Positions 42,004 through 52,993 of a DNA stretch of 64,000 nt are shown piece by piece. Numbering within the stretch: position 1 is the first letter of the stretch; each line of letters opens with the position of its first letter. The stretch is taken from positions 285,256 to 349,255 of the forward strand of contig WELA01009042.1 in the NCBI GenBank assembly GCA_009602735.1, read 5' to 3'. This DNA is from Mesotaenium endlicherianum. Lineage: Eukaryota; Streptophyta; Zygnematophyceae; Zygnematales; Mesotaeniaceae. The translations under genes were made by a program, and so were the position numbers. The notes beneath the pieces were generated by a model, which worked only from the letters and a program-made list of their open reading frames with translations, made no database searches and was not told where the DNA came from.

Positions 42004-43680
42004 ATGGCGCCCACCACACAAAAGGAGGACAGAAAGCGCAAGGCAGAAGAAGCCAGGAGGACAATGGAGCAATACCAGAAGGAGCTGGCGGCGACGTCCC
42101 TCACCAGGAGAGAACAAGAAAGGGTCCGCAAACAACAAGAGGCGGCAGAAGAGGCACAGAGGAAGAAGGATCAGGAAGCGGAAAACCTCAGGAAGGCTGA
42201 GGAGGAGAGACAGAAGAAACAGCAAGAAGAAGCGGCAGCGGCAGAAGAGGAGAAAAGAAAAAAGATTGAAGCGGACAGACAGAAGAGCTTGGCCACTTAC
42301 AGGTATACTGTGGTGGGTGGCCAAAACTTCGATAACCTGAAGGAAGCATTGCTGGCAGCCCAGGAGATCAACAGGCTGGAACAGACAACACTGCTACAGA
42401 AGGAAGGAGCTACAGCACTGGACAGGTACATCGAGACACACACCGGCGTGGTCCTTTACGAAGATTATGCTAAGATGGTGGGCTATACAGCAGAGCAGGC
42501 CCGGTATCTCGCAGATGATTCAGAGGACAAGCCGGTCCCCATACCGGGAATAGTGGGAGATCAGAGACTCATCCGGATGGTGAGCATGCGGCCCGATAGC
42601 TTTAAGGATACGGTATTCTACCTCACACTCCTGCCAGCTTACAATGAAGTTGAGAGAAGGAGCTGGGAGTACTTGGCCAGGGAAGCAGGACAGCAGATGT
42701 TCTCTCCCCACTGGTTCCCGTGTAAACTGAGGAAGGCTGAGCACGGACCCCAGTACTACCAGCAGCCAACAGACTGGAGGTGGATGACCGTCACAAATAA
42801 GAAGCAGGAGTGTGACCGAGCCCAACCGGATGACTTCCACTATGGCCTAGACGGCTATCTCATCCTACCACCTCACATTGCCCCTTGGGACCCCAGGCTG
42901 AATGGATGCCTGAGCAATATGAATGCAGAGACCAAGGAACATAGGAGGAGGGGAAGAGAGTACTTCTCTAAGGGAAAGCATGCCTTTGTCAAATGGGCAA
43001 AGAATGCAGGCCGGATAGATATCAGTAGGCTGAAGGCCAAGCAACCTCCAGCGCGCCCTAAGAAAGGGAGGTCGGTAGACTACTCCATGTCTACTAGGGA
43101 GCAGGACGACTTAGTGGACGAGACCCCTACTCTCTCCGAGGAGGAGGATGAGGAGGATGAGGAAGAAGAACAAGGCAGAGGAGAAGCATCAGCAGCAGGT
43201 ACTCAGGATACCCAGCGAGAGGCAGTGGCACTTCCTAAAGAACCACGATCAGGTGTGTGGAATGTGATCCCCGTTATGGCGACAACTGGACCCCGCGCTC
43301 GCTCTCCCAGCCCACCTGCCCAAGCAGGGGAAGAAGCTAATCTGACGGTACTGGGCAGCAGACACAGACAGAAATCCCCAGAGGACAGGGGTACCAGAAG
43401 AGAGACACGCGGGTGGGCCAGAGGTATGCCAGCCTCCCCCTCCGCTCAGGGGCATGTACCTCTAGCCAATGTATTTCAGCATCCTACTGGAATGCCTGTC
43501 TATGTGGGAATCAACACCCAAATAGTTGAAGAGCAGGCCACCATCCTCCGTTCTCCCCGAGGGCCAACTTTAGAGCAAACCGGGTTCTTTAGAAGGCCAG
43601 CTGACAGACCTAGAGGGCTGTCCAGATCTAGGTCCAGATCTCCGTCCCCTGATCCTGAAGCCCCAGGAACCACCCCTTAA
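42004..43680 (+). CDS. Uncharacterised post-pol third ORF of the chromovirus
   Basis: 558 aa from ATG in an AGGATGG context to TAA. Residues 1-90 are a highly charged coiled coil (QQEAAEEAQRKKDQEAEN and similar). Residues 95-340 form a compact-looking domain: YRYTVVGG, THTGVVLYEDYAKMVGYTAE, IPGIVGDQRLIRMV, DSFKDT, YNEVERRSWEYLAREA, HWFPC, WRWMTV. An acidic stretch follows (EEEDEEDEEEEQ), and the tail is RS-like (RSRSRSPSPDPE). No transmembrane segment or signal peptide, so it does not look like an envelope protein. It lies in sense orientation between duplicated 3'-end motifs. A diverged version occurs at the same place in the inverted copy, so it belongs to the element family. No function is recognised; RNA binding or nuclear transport is only a guess. 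Confidence 0.85.
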   Translation: MAPTTQKEDRKRKAEEARRTMEQYQKELAATSLTRREQERVRKQQEAAEEAQRKKDQEAENLRKAEEERQKKQQEEAAAAEEEKRKKIEADRQKSLATYRYTVVGGQNFDNLKEALLAAQEINRLEQTTLLQKEGATALDRYIETHTGVVLYEDYAKMVGYTAEQARYLADDSEDKPVPIPGIVGDQRLIRMVSMRPDSFKDTVFYLTLLPAYNEVERRSWEYLAREAGQQMFSPHWFPCKLRKAEHGPQYYQQPTDWRWMTVTNKKQECDRAQPDDFHYGLDGYLILPPHIAPWDPRLNGCLSNMNAETKEHRRRGREYFSKGKHAFVKWAKNAGRIDISRLKAKQPPARPKKGRSVDYSMSTREQDDLVDETPTLSEEEDEEDEEEEQGRGEASAAGTQDTQREAVALPKEPRSGVWNVIPVMATTGPRARSPSPPAQAGEEANLTVLGSRHRQKSPEDRGTRRETRGWARGMPASPSAQGHVPLANVFQHPTGMPVYVGINTQIVEEQATILRSPRGPTLEQTGFFRRPADRPRGLSRSRSRSPSPDPEAPGTTP

Positions 43681-43779
43681 GGTGACAGGCTGAAAAGACA
43701 GTCAGTAGGAGAGGCTGGTCAGGGTCAGTTCCTTTATTTAAGGCTTTGCAGTATTATGTTGTCGAGGCGACAACAAGTT

Positions 43780-43792
43780 AAGTTGGAGGGAT
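43780..43792 (+). promoter_or_regulatory. 3' polypurine tract
   Basis: AAGTTGGAGGGAT abuts the 3' LTR start TGTAATGAATC at 43793, the normal primer for plus-strand DNA synthesis. Confidence 0.85.
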
Positions 43793-44117
43793 TGTAATGA
43801 ATCAGTATATTAGTGGATATAATATTCATTTAAACATAATAGTNCATAATAGTTAATCAAGTTCAGCCTGCTGAACTTTAAGTTAATAGTCAGTCTGCTG
43901 GACTTTACATAATTATCAGTTTAATGACTCAGCCGGAAGCAGCATGCTGAAGTCCATATAAGTCAGCTTGCTAACCCATTCTTTGACAGCCAGCTGACTT
44001 CCGTACTCGGTAGCAGCGAATTGCCTTGACATACACCTAAGTACGATATGCTAGATGAATGGCCAGATGACATCCTTATGATNTTATGATGGATGGCTAG
44101 TCGGGATGATGGGAGAT
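43793..44117 (+). repeat. Truncated 3' LTR of forward chromovirus
   Basis: Matches the first ~325 bp of the 5' LTR with many substitutions, then stops at GATGGGAGATGG and switches to inverted ORF3 sequence. Single N bases at 43844 and 44083 are flanked by duplicated 7-9-bp words, which look like assembly joins. Confidence 0.85.
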
Positions 44118-45197
44118 GGAAAATAGTACCCCACCGACCTTCCCCTTTTGGGTGCTGGTGGAGGTTGTTGAGTCCTGATTGCATACAGGTCTTTCTCTCC
44201 CTGCTTGCTTGCCCATTTGGCATAAGCGTGCTTCCCTTTAGAGAATGCCTCGCGGGCCTTGCTCTTGTCCTGCTGCATTTCTTGACTCATACAGTCCCTT
44301 ACTCCATCCAATGGTCCCAAGCTGCAATGTGAGCAGGCAACACTATGTTTCCCTGTAGGTCTATTAAGAAGTCTTTCTCCCCTGCCCTGTCATTTTGCTG
44401 GTCCCTCATGTTGATGGTCATCCACCGCCAATTGGTGGGCTTCTAGAAAAAGGCAGGGTCTATCCTTTTCAGAGTACACGGGTACCAGTGCCCTGCGAAG
44501 TCTAGTTGACTGGTTTTCCTGGCCAAGACCTCCCAGCTCCTTCTCTCCACCTCGTTATACATGGCCTTAAACCTGTTATGGGATGTAGTGTCCTTGAAGC
44601 TGTCCGCGTCCATGGGGATCATCTTGATGACCCTATCTTCCCCCCAAATACCTGGAATCAATACAGCTCCTGCCTCATTCACTTGGGCCATTGCCTTGGC
44701 CTCTTTGACTGTATATCCTACCATCCTGGCATAATCGTGGTAGAGGAGGAGCCCTGTGCTGACCTCTATATACTTGTCAAAGTTTTCGGATGTCTCCCCT
44801 AACCTCTGCAGGATGTCCTTCTGTGACTCACTGCGACTTCTCTGGGCATACTTGAAGGCCTCCTCCAGTAGATCAAAGCCCTTGCCCAGCACTGTGTAGC
44901 GGTAGCTGCTGATTTCTCCTCTGTTCATCTTCAGCCTGGTGCTTCCGCCTCTTCTCAGCTTGCCTCTCCTCCTCTGCCTTCTTGGCCTCCTCTGCAGCTT
45001 TTCTGTCCAGTTCTTCTTGCCTCAGTCTGGCCTGTTCCTCCTCCTCCTTCTTCTTCTGTGCCTCCCGCTGTTGTTGGAGTTATAGTGATTCTCGAGCGGA
45101 GATGGAAGATGATTCGATGTCGCCACGGGATTGCAAGTATTTTCGCATGAGCCTCTTTCGCTCTTCTCTTTCTCTTAAGTTCCAACTTCTGAGTCAT
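44118..45197 (-). pseudogene. Third ORF, diverged and broken copy
   Basis: It starts at ATG 45197 (MTQKLELKRKRR), right after GAGCAGG, as in the forward copy. A Lys/Glu coiled coil follows across frameshifts. The core (YRYTVLGKGF, VSTGLLLYHDYARMVGYT, IPGIWGEDRVIKM, DSFKDT, YNEVERRSWEVLAR, HWYPC) is uninterrupted at 44928-44443. Then come TAG, TAA and TGA stops and a frame change; the last part (SKGKHAYAKWASKQGEKD) ends at the junction. By eye only about half the core residues equal the forward ORF3, whereas gag and pol are mostly identical. Confidence 0.8.
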
Positions 45198-45422
45198 CCT
45201 GCTCAATCATAAACACAATGCAGTCAATGAAATCATGATACTTTGCCGCTACTGAGTGCCCGTGGGGAAGACGAACGTGATAGGGAGAGTTCCTATTGTG
45301 TAATACCTTGTGTGAGTAAGTATAAGAGAGAATTGAGTTAGAGAGAAAAAGTGAGTGTGAGCGCAGGTTGAGTGTGTAGAATGGTTATAAAATTCGTCAG
45401 GCTAATCCCGAGACGGAACACA

Positions 45423-45504
45423 CTCCCTCCAACTTAATTTTAAGGTGAGCTGCCTGTCACAACTGTCCCTATCTATCACTAACTGTCACATTCCCCTCCG
45501 ACTT
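45423..45504 (-). promoter_or_regulatory. Two polypurine tract-like elements between pol and ORF3
   Basis: On the minus strand, AAGTCGGAGGGG (45504-45493) and AAGTTGGAGGGAG (45435-45423) lie about 60 bp apart, with TGTGACAGGC between them. They parallel the motif pair seen twice in the forward copy. Confidence 0.55.
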
Positions 45505-45658
45505 AAATCCCAAGTGTCCCCAGAGGCCTCGTACCCCTTCCATCTGACCAGGTACTTCATGACATATTTAGATCATCGACGGACAGAGCAAGCGTCTAAA
45601 ATCTCCTCGACCTCATATTCCTCAGGGTTACCATCTGGACAGCGGGGACCGGTCCTGG

Positions 45659-48600
45659 TTAGACAAGTAACCGACCTGTGAACAATTTGTCACCTTTAAT
45701 GTATGGTTCCAAGAAGGAGACATAAAAGATTGGGTGACCCTTGTATTCTGCTGACATAGTCAGTTTGTAAGCATTTTGACTGACACGGTGCACCACCGAA
45801 TATGGACCGACCCAAACTGGACCAAGCTTTTTCTTGACCACACCAGGTAGGTACAAACGTTGAGAATGCAGTTTGACCAAATCTCCCTTAGAGAATGTTA
45901 GTTCTCGACGGTGATAATTAGCGTATTTCTGTTGATTTTCCTGGGCTTTGTGCAGGTTTTGTTGGACGTCTGACAGGGTGTCAGCAAATTCTTGATTTCA
46001 CTGGAGGGAGACCGAATTGTCAGTCCCTTCAGGGTGAGTTAAAAACTCCCCTAGTACATCTGAATGAAACTTAGGGACTCTACCTAGGCTCAGTTCAAAA
46101 GGAGTCTTGCCCGTTGACGCGTGCACCGCACTGTTGACTGCAAACTAGATTTGAGGCAACAGGTCATCCCGATTATCTTGTTTTTTGTCAAAATAGGCTC
46201 TCAGTATCTCTTGCAAAACTTGGTTAGTTCTTTCATTCTGCCCATCAGTCTGAGGATGGTTTGCTGTGCTGAGCAACTGTTTCACTGGGAATTAACCCCA
46301 TTAAAGCTCTCCAGAATTTAAAGGGAAATTTTGAGTTTCTATCTGAGATTATATTAGAAAGTAGCCCATGTTGGCATACTACATGGTTGTAGAACTGTCT
46401 CGTGTTACTTTGACAGTTGTGGGGATAAAATTGACCATTTTTGTCAGTATATGCACTACTACCAGTATTGAATCATGCTCATTGGCAGTCCGTGGTAGTG
46501 TTACCACACAGTCCATGGATATTGTTTTCCAGCGTTCAGTTGAAATGGGCAGCGATTATGAGAGACCCCCCGGTGGTGTCTGCCTAGATTTATTTGTTTG
46601 GCTCTGATCACAGGTATTACCATATTTCAAGACCTCCCGAGGCAATCCCTCCCAATGATAATATTTTGCCAGTTTGCCAACGGTTTTGGCTTGCCCCAAA
46701 TGCCCACCCAGTAAACTGTCATATGCTTGACTCAGTATGAGGGACCTTATTTCCAAATTATTAGGAATGACCAGCTTCAGCCTGCCTGAAGTGGTTTCAG
46801 TCACCCAGACCCCTCCCTTAAGCTTATACCCGAGTGCATTGGCAAGACACACACCATCAGTGTGGCTGGGCTCAAATGTTGGGTCAAAAAGGTAGGCTTT
46901 CCTACGTTGTTCAAGAAAGGACTTCTTCACCTTCAGTGAAGTGAGTGCACAAAGGACTTTATTTACAGCATGTTAACTAAAGTTCCTTTCTTGCAAATCA
47001 GGTCTTCTAGAGAGTGCATCAGCAGGATTCAACTTCCCTGGTTTGTAGTCAATCAGGACTTGGAACTGCTCCAGCATCTGACTCCAGCGGTTCTCCCTCC
47101 TCGGCAGCTTGGAGTTCTTCTGAAAGTGAGCCAAAGCTAGATGATCTGTAATCACTTTAAAAGCTTTACCATGTAAGTATGCTCTCCACTGTTTGAGCAC
47201 ATGAATGATGGCTAGCAGCTCTTAATCATGCACTGAGTAATTAATCTCAGCTGGATTAAATTTCATAAACTCATACAACACAGGATGCCACTCCTGCTTT
47301 ACCTTACCATTCTTTGTGGTTTTGTCAGCAGACTGCAACAAAATAGCACCCTTGGCAAAGTCAAAAGCATCAGTAACCATCAGCACTGGTTTGCTTGGGT
47401 CATACACGGCTAGCACTGGGGCAGAACAAAGAGCATCTTTAAGGGTCTAGAAGGCAGCCTGCTGCTCATCCCCCCACACATACCCTATGTCTTTCTTAGT
47501 AAGGTCAGTCAGTTTACTGGCCTTTGTAAAATAATTCCCAATAAATCTCCTATTGTAGTTAGCCAACCCAAGGAAGGATCTAACTTCGGAGACGGATTGT
47601 GGTATAGGCCAGTCCCTTATGGTCTGGACTTTCTTAGGATCCACATTGATGCCTTCTTTGCTGACAACGTGGCCTAAAAATTCAATACTTTCCTTGAAGA
47701 AATCACACTTGCTCATTTTAGCATACAAGTGGTTTCTCCTCAAGGTGTCCATGACTATCTGTAAGTGTTCAACATGCTGAGCTTCATCTTCAGAGAAAAT
47801 CAAAATATCATCCAAGAAGACTTGCACAAACTTATCCAGGTAAGGTCTGAAAATGTTGTTCATAGCACCCATGAAGGTTGCAGGAGCATCAGTCAGTCCA
47901 AATGGCATCACATTAAATTCATAGTGTCCATAACGCGTGCGAAAGGCAGTCTTGTGTTCATCCCCCTCAACAATTCTGATTTGATGACAACCACTCTTGA
48001 GATCTATCTTACTGAACACTTTAGCACCAGACAGGGTATCAAGCAAGTCCACAATTTTGGATAAAGCATACTTGTTCTTTACTGTAATTTTGTTAAGAGC
48101 TCTGTAATCAACGCACATCTGCATACTCCCACCCGTTTTCTTAACAAAGAGGATGGGTGCACCATAAGGTGATTCACTAGGAGAAATATACCCGTTTTCC
48201 TCAAGCTCTGCAATCTGTGTTTTCAACTCTTCGCTCTCCACATAAAACAAGCCATAAGTGCGTTGCCCCGGTGGCTGACTCCCAGGTAATATATTGATCC
48301 TATGATCCACTTCCCTCTTAAGGGGTAGTCTCGGAGGCATATTAAAAACATCAGTGTACTGAGCAACAATTTTTTGCAACAGTAGGGTGCTCCGGAGATC
48401 TTACCTTTTTCTCAACCACTTCTTTAGGTTGAGGAGGTACCTCTCTTAGCAGCAGACAGAACATTCTGTCTTTCTTCTGGTTCCAGCTATCGATGAACTC
48501 CATTGCATTCAGCAATTTTCATCCTCCTGGAAGCCGCTCCTTTTCCTTCATTTGCCATCCATACAGAACAAGAGGAAGAGCACAGGTGGGTGCCAAGTTA

Positions 48601-49264
48601 GTTTGCCCATCACTGGCTCTTTCACTTTAACTGTACCTCTGCTCCAACACACTTTAGCTTGATGTCTATAATAGGCCTAGCACAAGATCATAAAAGCCAG
48701 TGTTGAGTACCTCACATGTAAGCGTTTTGGTTAGAATGCAATGTCAAAACCTAACTAGACCTCAATAGGCTTGGTTGTAATTCCTCCCGGGATACTTGAG
48801 GCATCTCCAAGGAATATTTTTCTATTCCCTTGGGTGACAGTAGGCAACCTTAGCCGCTTAACTAAGTCCTTATGGATTAAAGTATGTGACCCCCCTCCGT
48901 TAACAAATGCCCTCACCTTCCTACCTGCAATCATGCAATGCAGTAGGATAGGGGGGACTGTCTCTTCCTGACTTTCGCCTTGTTTTCCTGACTTAGCAAA
49001 AAAATGTTGGACATCAGGTGGAACAAGAGCATCCAGAGTGTGCACTCTCTGGAGATTTATATTGCTGATGGTCTCCTTTATCTGGTTGTCAGGCATGCAT
49101 AGTGAATCCAGTTCAGCTGGACCCATAAGACTTGCTACGAGGGCAGCTAGTGACGACTCACTATCTCTAGCATCCTCACAGTCAGTAGACTGAATTACTG
49201 ACTGTTGCTGTCTTTTAAAGGCTGGTCTTTTCTCTCGACCTTTGAGAGGTGTTGGAATGGACAC
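45659..49264 (-). pseudogene. Decayed chromovirus pol
   Basis: Recognisable protease (FVNGGGSHTLI, active Asp changed to Asn), RT (47447-48379, FLDDILIF box intact), RNase H pieces (46973-47416), integrase start (46556-46930, with CDQSQTNKS replacing CDQCQRNKS, losing a zinc Cys) and chromodomain-side fragments (45659-45880). They are separated by stops and frameshifts, so the gene is not functional. The frameshift cassette upstream is still conserved. Confidence 0.9.
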
Positions 49265-50674
49265 TGCTCTCTAAAGTGACCCGTCTGCTGGTAATGGAAA
49301 CAAATAGATTTTGATGAGGCTGGTCTCGGCTTAGTCCTACCACCACCTCTTCCATAGCCACCCCGAGAGGAACCACCTCTCCCTCTAGACTGCATAGCAT
49401 TATACTCATACTCGTATTCATCAACCTGATCATCCTCAGCCTACTCTCCCTCAATTGCATTGTAGGAACCGTGGGGCTTTTTGACAACCTTAGACACCAA
49501 AGCATTACTCTGGCGCTTGTGATTGAACTGCTGCTGATCCCAGGCGTCAGCATCCCGGATCAAGTCAGCCAGTTTCTCATACTTTTTCTCAGCAAAATGA
49601 CCAGAGACCTCGGATTTCAAGCCAACCTTGAAGTATGCTATCCTATACCGTTCTGGCAAATCAGGCTGCTTCATCATGTTCTCTTGGAACTTTTGAGCAA
49701 ACTCAGCAACTGAAGTGGTCTGCTTCAGCGTCAGGGAGATCATCGCATAGATAGCTTTCTCCTGCTGGTTGATGACATCAAACTTCTCATGCAACTTCTC
49801 GACAAACTCTACCCAAGTAGGGTCACTGAGTTGTTGAGCCTTACGCTCTCCTTTCCAATACAGCCACCACTCTGTTGCACTGTCTTTCAGTAGAGCACTA
49901 GTGTGCCTGACCTTCTCGTAAACCTGCAATTTTGGGTAGTTCTTCAGCCACTGCTCAACATTAGCGAGAATTTTAATCAGGTAATACTTTTTGTTCCCCT
50001 CAGGGTCATAATCCTTGGGAGGTTTCGGCTTGGGCTTACTAGGCCCTCTGCCACCACCACCAGTGGTTTGAGAACCCAGTTGGTCTCTGTCCCGCAATAG
50101 AGACATTATGATTCTTTTGTCCTCTTGTTGGGACTGATACATGCTCGCCATTTGCAATTTCATTTGCACAAACAATGCTCCCAAATCCACACTCTGAGGT
50201 AGGAGTCTAGCAAATGCAGCAGCAGCAGTAGCATCCACTCGCTGAGTGTTGTCCTCAACAGTCCCTCTCGCTCCTGCAGCACCAATTCCTGCCGCATTCA
50301 GCCGGTCACGAATATGACCTAGGGGCACATTGAGTTGTACAGCAAGACGTGGGTTCAGAACATTGGCCCATGATGCCATAAGTTCTTCGACAGTGCGCTC
50401 GTCCGCTGGTTGTCCTTCCCTTTTTTTCTGTATCTTCAGCAGCTTTTGCTAATCGTTCAGCTTCTAATCTGGCTCTCTCCTCCTCAGCCTGCTGTGCTGC
50501 AACTGTAGCAATAGCAGCTGCCTCATTTGCAGCCTCTCTAGCTGCAGTATCTGCCACTGCTTCAAAATAGGTACGAATTCCCGCTACATGGCATTCGGCC
50601 TGATTTTTGACATTCTCGTTATCCGGGCTCTCCATGTCTCAGGAGTTGCTAGTTTGAGACCTTGTCCTTACCAT
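49195..50674 (-). pseudogene. Decayed chromovirus gag
   Basis: Parallel to the intact gag: start region at 50674, an A-run expansion near 50425 that shifts frame, an open middle part (50379-49441), an in-frame TAG where the other copy has DQAED, then the RG-rich region and an altered zinc knuckle (CFHYQQTGHFREQC, second Cys lost). Confidence 0.88.
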
Positions 50675-50708
50675 ACAAAGACGACTGTGATAACTGCTCC
50701 AATACCAC

Positions 50709-51425
50709 TGAAATGAATCGACTTACCAAATAGGCGATTAACAATTAATGTAGATCTTTATATCAGCAAGTAACCTTTATGGTATTTTCTGTTAATTGAT
50801 TAAACAGCAAAAGACAACACACTAGCAGTGGACAATACTCGTAAGTCAAATGGAAGTAAACTAGCATCAATCATGCAATTAATAAACTCACGCATAAGCA
50901 AGGCTAGGAGACAGTGCATATCAATGGCTTCTCGCCTTGGGTTTAGATCTCTCTCAGTAAGCTGTACAAGAGAGTTGGCCACGTTTCCGAATGCCGAACT
51001 CGAGGGCAATACCTAGCATATGTACATGGAATGAGTTTACTGTTCAACGGCCAATGCGATGGCACCGCCTATCCGGAAGTTAACCACGTTGGTAGGACCT
51101 CGGTTAACCAAATCTACTGCCATCTCCCATCATCCCGAATTGCCATTCATCCTAAGGATGTCATCTGGCCATTCATCTAGCACACCACACTTGGATGCAT
51201 ATCTAGGAAGTTTGCTGCTATCGAGTACGGAAGGCAGCTGGTTGTCAAAGAATGTGACAGCAAGCTGACCTTGTAGACTTCAACCTGCTGCTCTCGGCTG
51301 AGTCATTAAACTGAAAATTACATAAAGTCCAGCAGGCTCAATATTAACTAAGTTCAGCAGGCTGAATTTATTTAACTATTATAAATAAATAAATATTATA
51401 TCTACCAATATACTTATTCATTACA
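50709..51425 (-). repeat. 5' LTR of the inverted chromovirus
   Basis: On the plus strand it runs from TGAAATGAATCGACTT to TTATTCATTACA (717 bp), the reverse complement of the forward LTR. The flank beyond 51425 is TGTGC, which does not match the CTCTG flanking the forward copy, so no target duplication brackets the pair. Confidence 0.88.
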
Positions 51426-52993
51426 TGTGCGCACGCAAGTGAGCTGCCACAAGCGCCTGGTCTCGCGATCTTGCGCGTGAGAAGCGACGTACACCAGCTG
51501 GTCCAAGACCGGGCGCTGATGCAGGTACGAATGCGAGTTGTAGTACGCCTGCTGGCGTTGGTAGAACGGGAGGCCTGCCGGGTTGGCGTTGTTGGCTGGC
51601 TCTGTGCGGAGGGCAAACTGTCGGACGCGCAAAGGCTGGCGCGACGCCAGTTGCACCCGGGCACGTAGCAAAGGGTGGAGCGGCTGCTGATTGTCTGGAC
51701 GCTGGTGGTGGCGCGCCAGGTCAACAACGGCTGCAAAGCGGCGACTGGGTCGGGAGTCGCATGCGCGGGTGCTGGTGCGGGCCACTTTGGAGGGAGGTGG
51801 ACCGCCAGGCCCGTCATCGGCGAAGTGGCTGCGAGGAGCGGGCGGGCGCTGGTCGTACAGCGCGTAGGAGGCAAATGTGGTGAACTACGGACCGTCGTCC
51901 CAATTGTCTGCCGCGTGGTAGGGCGAGGTGGCTGCCCGATCGCGGCTGTCGCAATAGGGCGGCGTGAGAACCGACCACGTCTGGGTGGCGGCGTGAGGCT
52001 GCGCTCGCTGCGCAGGCTGCGCCTGAGTTGCGGCGGGGTGACAGCACGTCGCCGGCCATGCAGCCCGGGGCCCGGCTCTGGCTATAGGACCGAGCGTACA
52101 GAGACGGCTGTCATCGCAGTGCCTGCGGCACTGGCCTCTGCGCGGGCTGCTTGAGCACCTGTGCCAAAGGTGGCGGAGGTGGCTGCGGAGAACGCGTGGG
52201 CTCGGGACCGGTCGTTGCTGGCGCCTCCGCCGTAAAGGTGATGATTGCGACAACTGGCGTCTGTGGAGCAATCATGCTTGGGCTGGCATCGGGGCTCTGC
52301 GGCACAGCGGTAAGCTGCGCCGGACCTGGCGGACGCTGGGCGGCTGAACCCAGACGGTCCGGCCGAGGGAGTGCGGCCAAATCCTGGAGGTCCAGCAAGC
52401 CTGTCGAAGCCTGGTGGCCCTGTCAGAGTGCTGAACCCTGGGGGTCCCATGGGCCTACGGCAAATGCGAGCAACGGGAGGGACGGGCCGCGCCTACGACT
52501 CAGTCGGCTCGCAAGACTACTGTGGTGCGTGCTCGTACGACTTGTCGTCTGTCAACCGGTCGTAGGCTGCCTAACGCATGGCCTCTTCCTCTAAAGCGGT
52601 CGTGCGGCGGTCGGAGTCATCGGTGTGCATTGATGACAAAGGTGGCTGCAACGCCATCTGGAACTGCATGGCTACTCCAACTGGTACCTCTTGCCGCAGG
52701 CGGACGTCGGATCGAGCGTTTGGCGAGCGAGCCCTCTCACACGGAGGCTGCGCAGGGGCAGGCGGAAGGCTCGTGCACGCGGCAGTGGCGAGGAGCTCGT
52801 GGGCTCGAGCAGCTGTGGCCACTGCAATGGCGGCAACATCGGCGGCTGCGGTTGCTACTGCTGTAATCTGGTGCATCGCGGCATGCTGTGTTGCGTAAAT
52901 GCGCACAGACTCCCACGCCTGCGCCGTCAGCATCTCTGCCTGCTGCTGTGGGGTAAGGTAGAGCTCTGCGCTCGGTAGCTCTGGCTCCTCGTC
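51426..52993 (-). pseudogene. GC-rich gypsy element, post-protease linker or eroded pol
   Basis: High-GC sequence on the coding side of the protease ORF below. It contains PPGF repeats (GPPGFSTLTGPPGFDRLAG, 52450-52380) and Ala/Thr-rich stretches, and no RT motifs. A short plausible stretch YQRQQAYYNSHSYLHQRPVL with DQLVYVASHAQDRETRRLW (about 51600-51430) runs into the LTR of the inverted chromovirus. RT and RNase H seem lost. Confidence 0.4.

Larger units (their letters stand above)
35692..44117 (+). mobile_element. Ty3/gypsy chromovirus with extra post-pol ORF (forward copy)
   Basis: In order: 5' LTR (35692-36438), initiator-Met-type primer binding site, gag, -1 frameshift signal, protease-RT-RNase H-integrase-chromodomain, internal polypurine tract, third ORF, 3' polypurine tract and a 3' LTR truncated after about 325 bp at 44117. 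There it meets an inverted relative. No target-site duplication is visible (CTCTG left; the right end is not its own). The 5' and 3' LTR segments differ at many positions, so the insertion is not very recent, although gag, pol and ORF3 are all open. Confidence 0.92.
44118..51425 (-). mobile_element. Inverted, decayed relative of the chromovirus
   Basis: Read leftward: 5' LTR (51425-50709), primer site (50707-50696), gag, pol, tandem polypurine tracts, and an ORF3 truncated at 44118. The 3' end and 3' LTR are missing. It is joined tail to tail to the forward copy. The two together form a 15.7-kb inverted structure bounded by two complete 5' LTRs. Confidence 0.9.

Noticed and set aside
42004-43680. 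Third ORF as an envelope-like gene
   Set aside because: No signal peptide, transmembrane segment or cysteine pattern; the protein is charged and coiled-coil rich.
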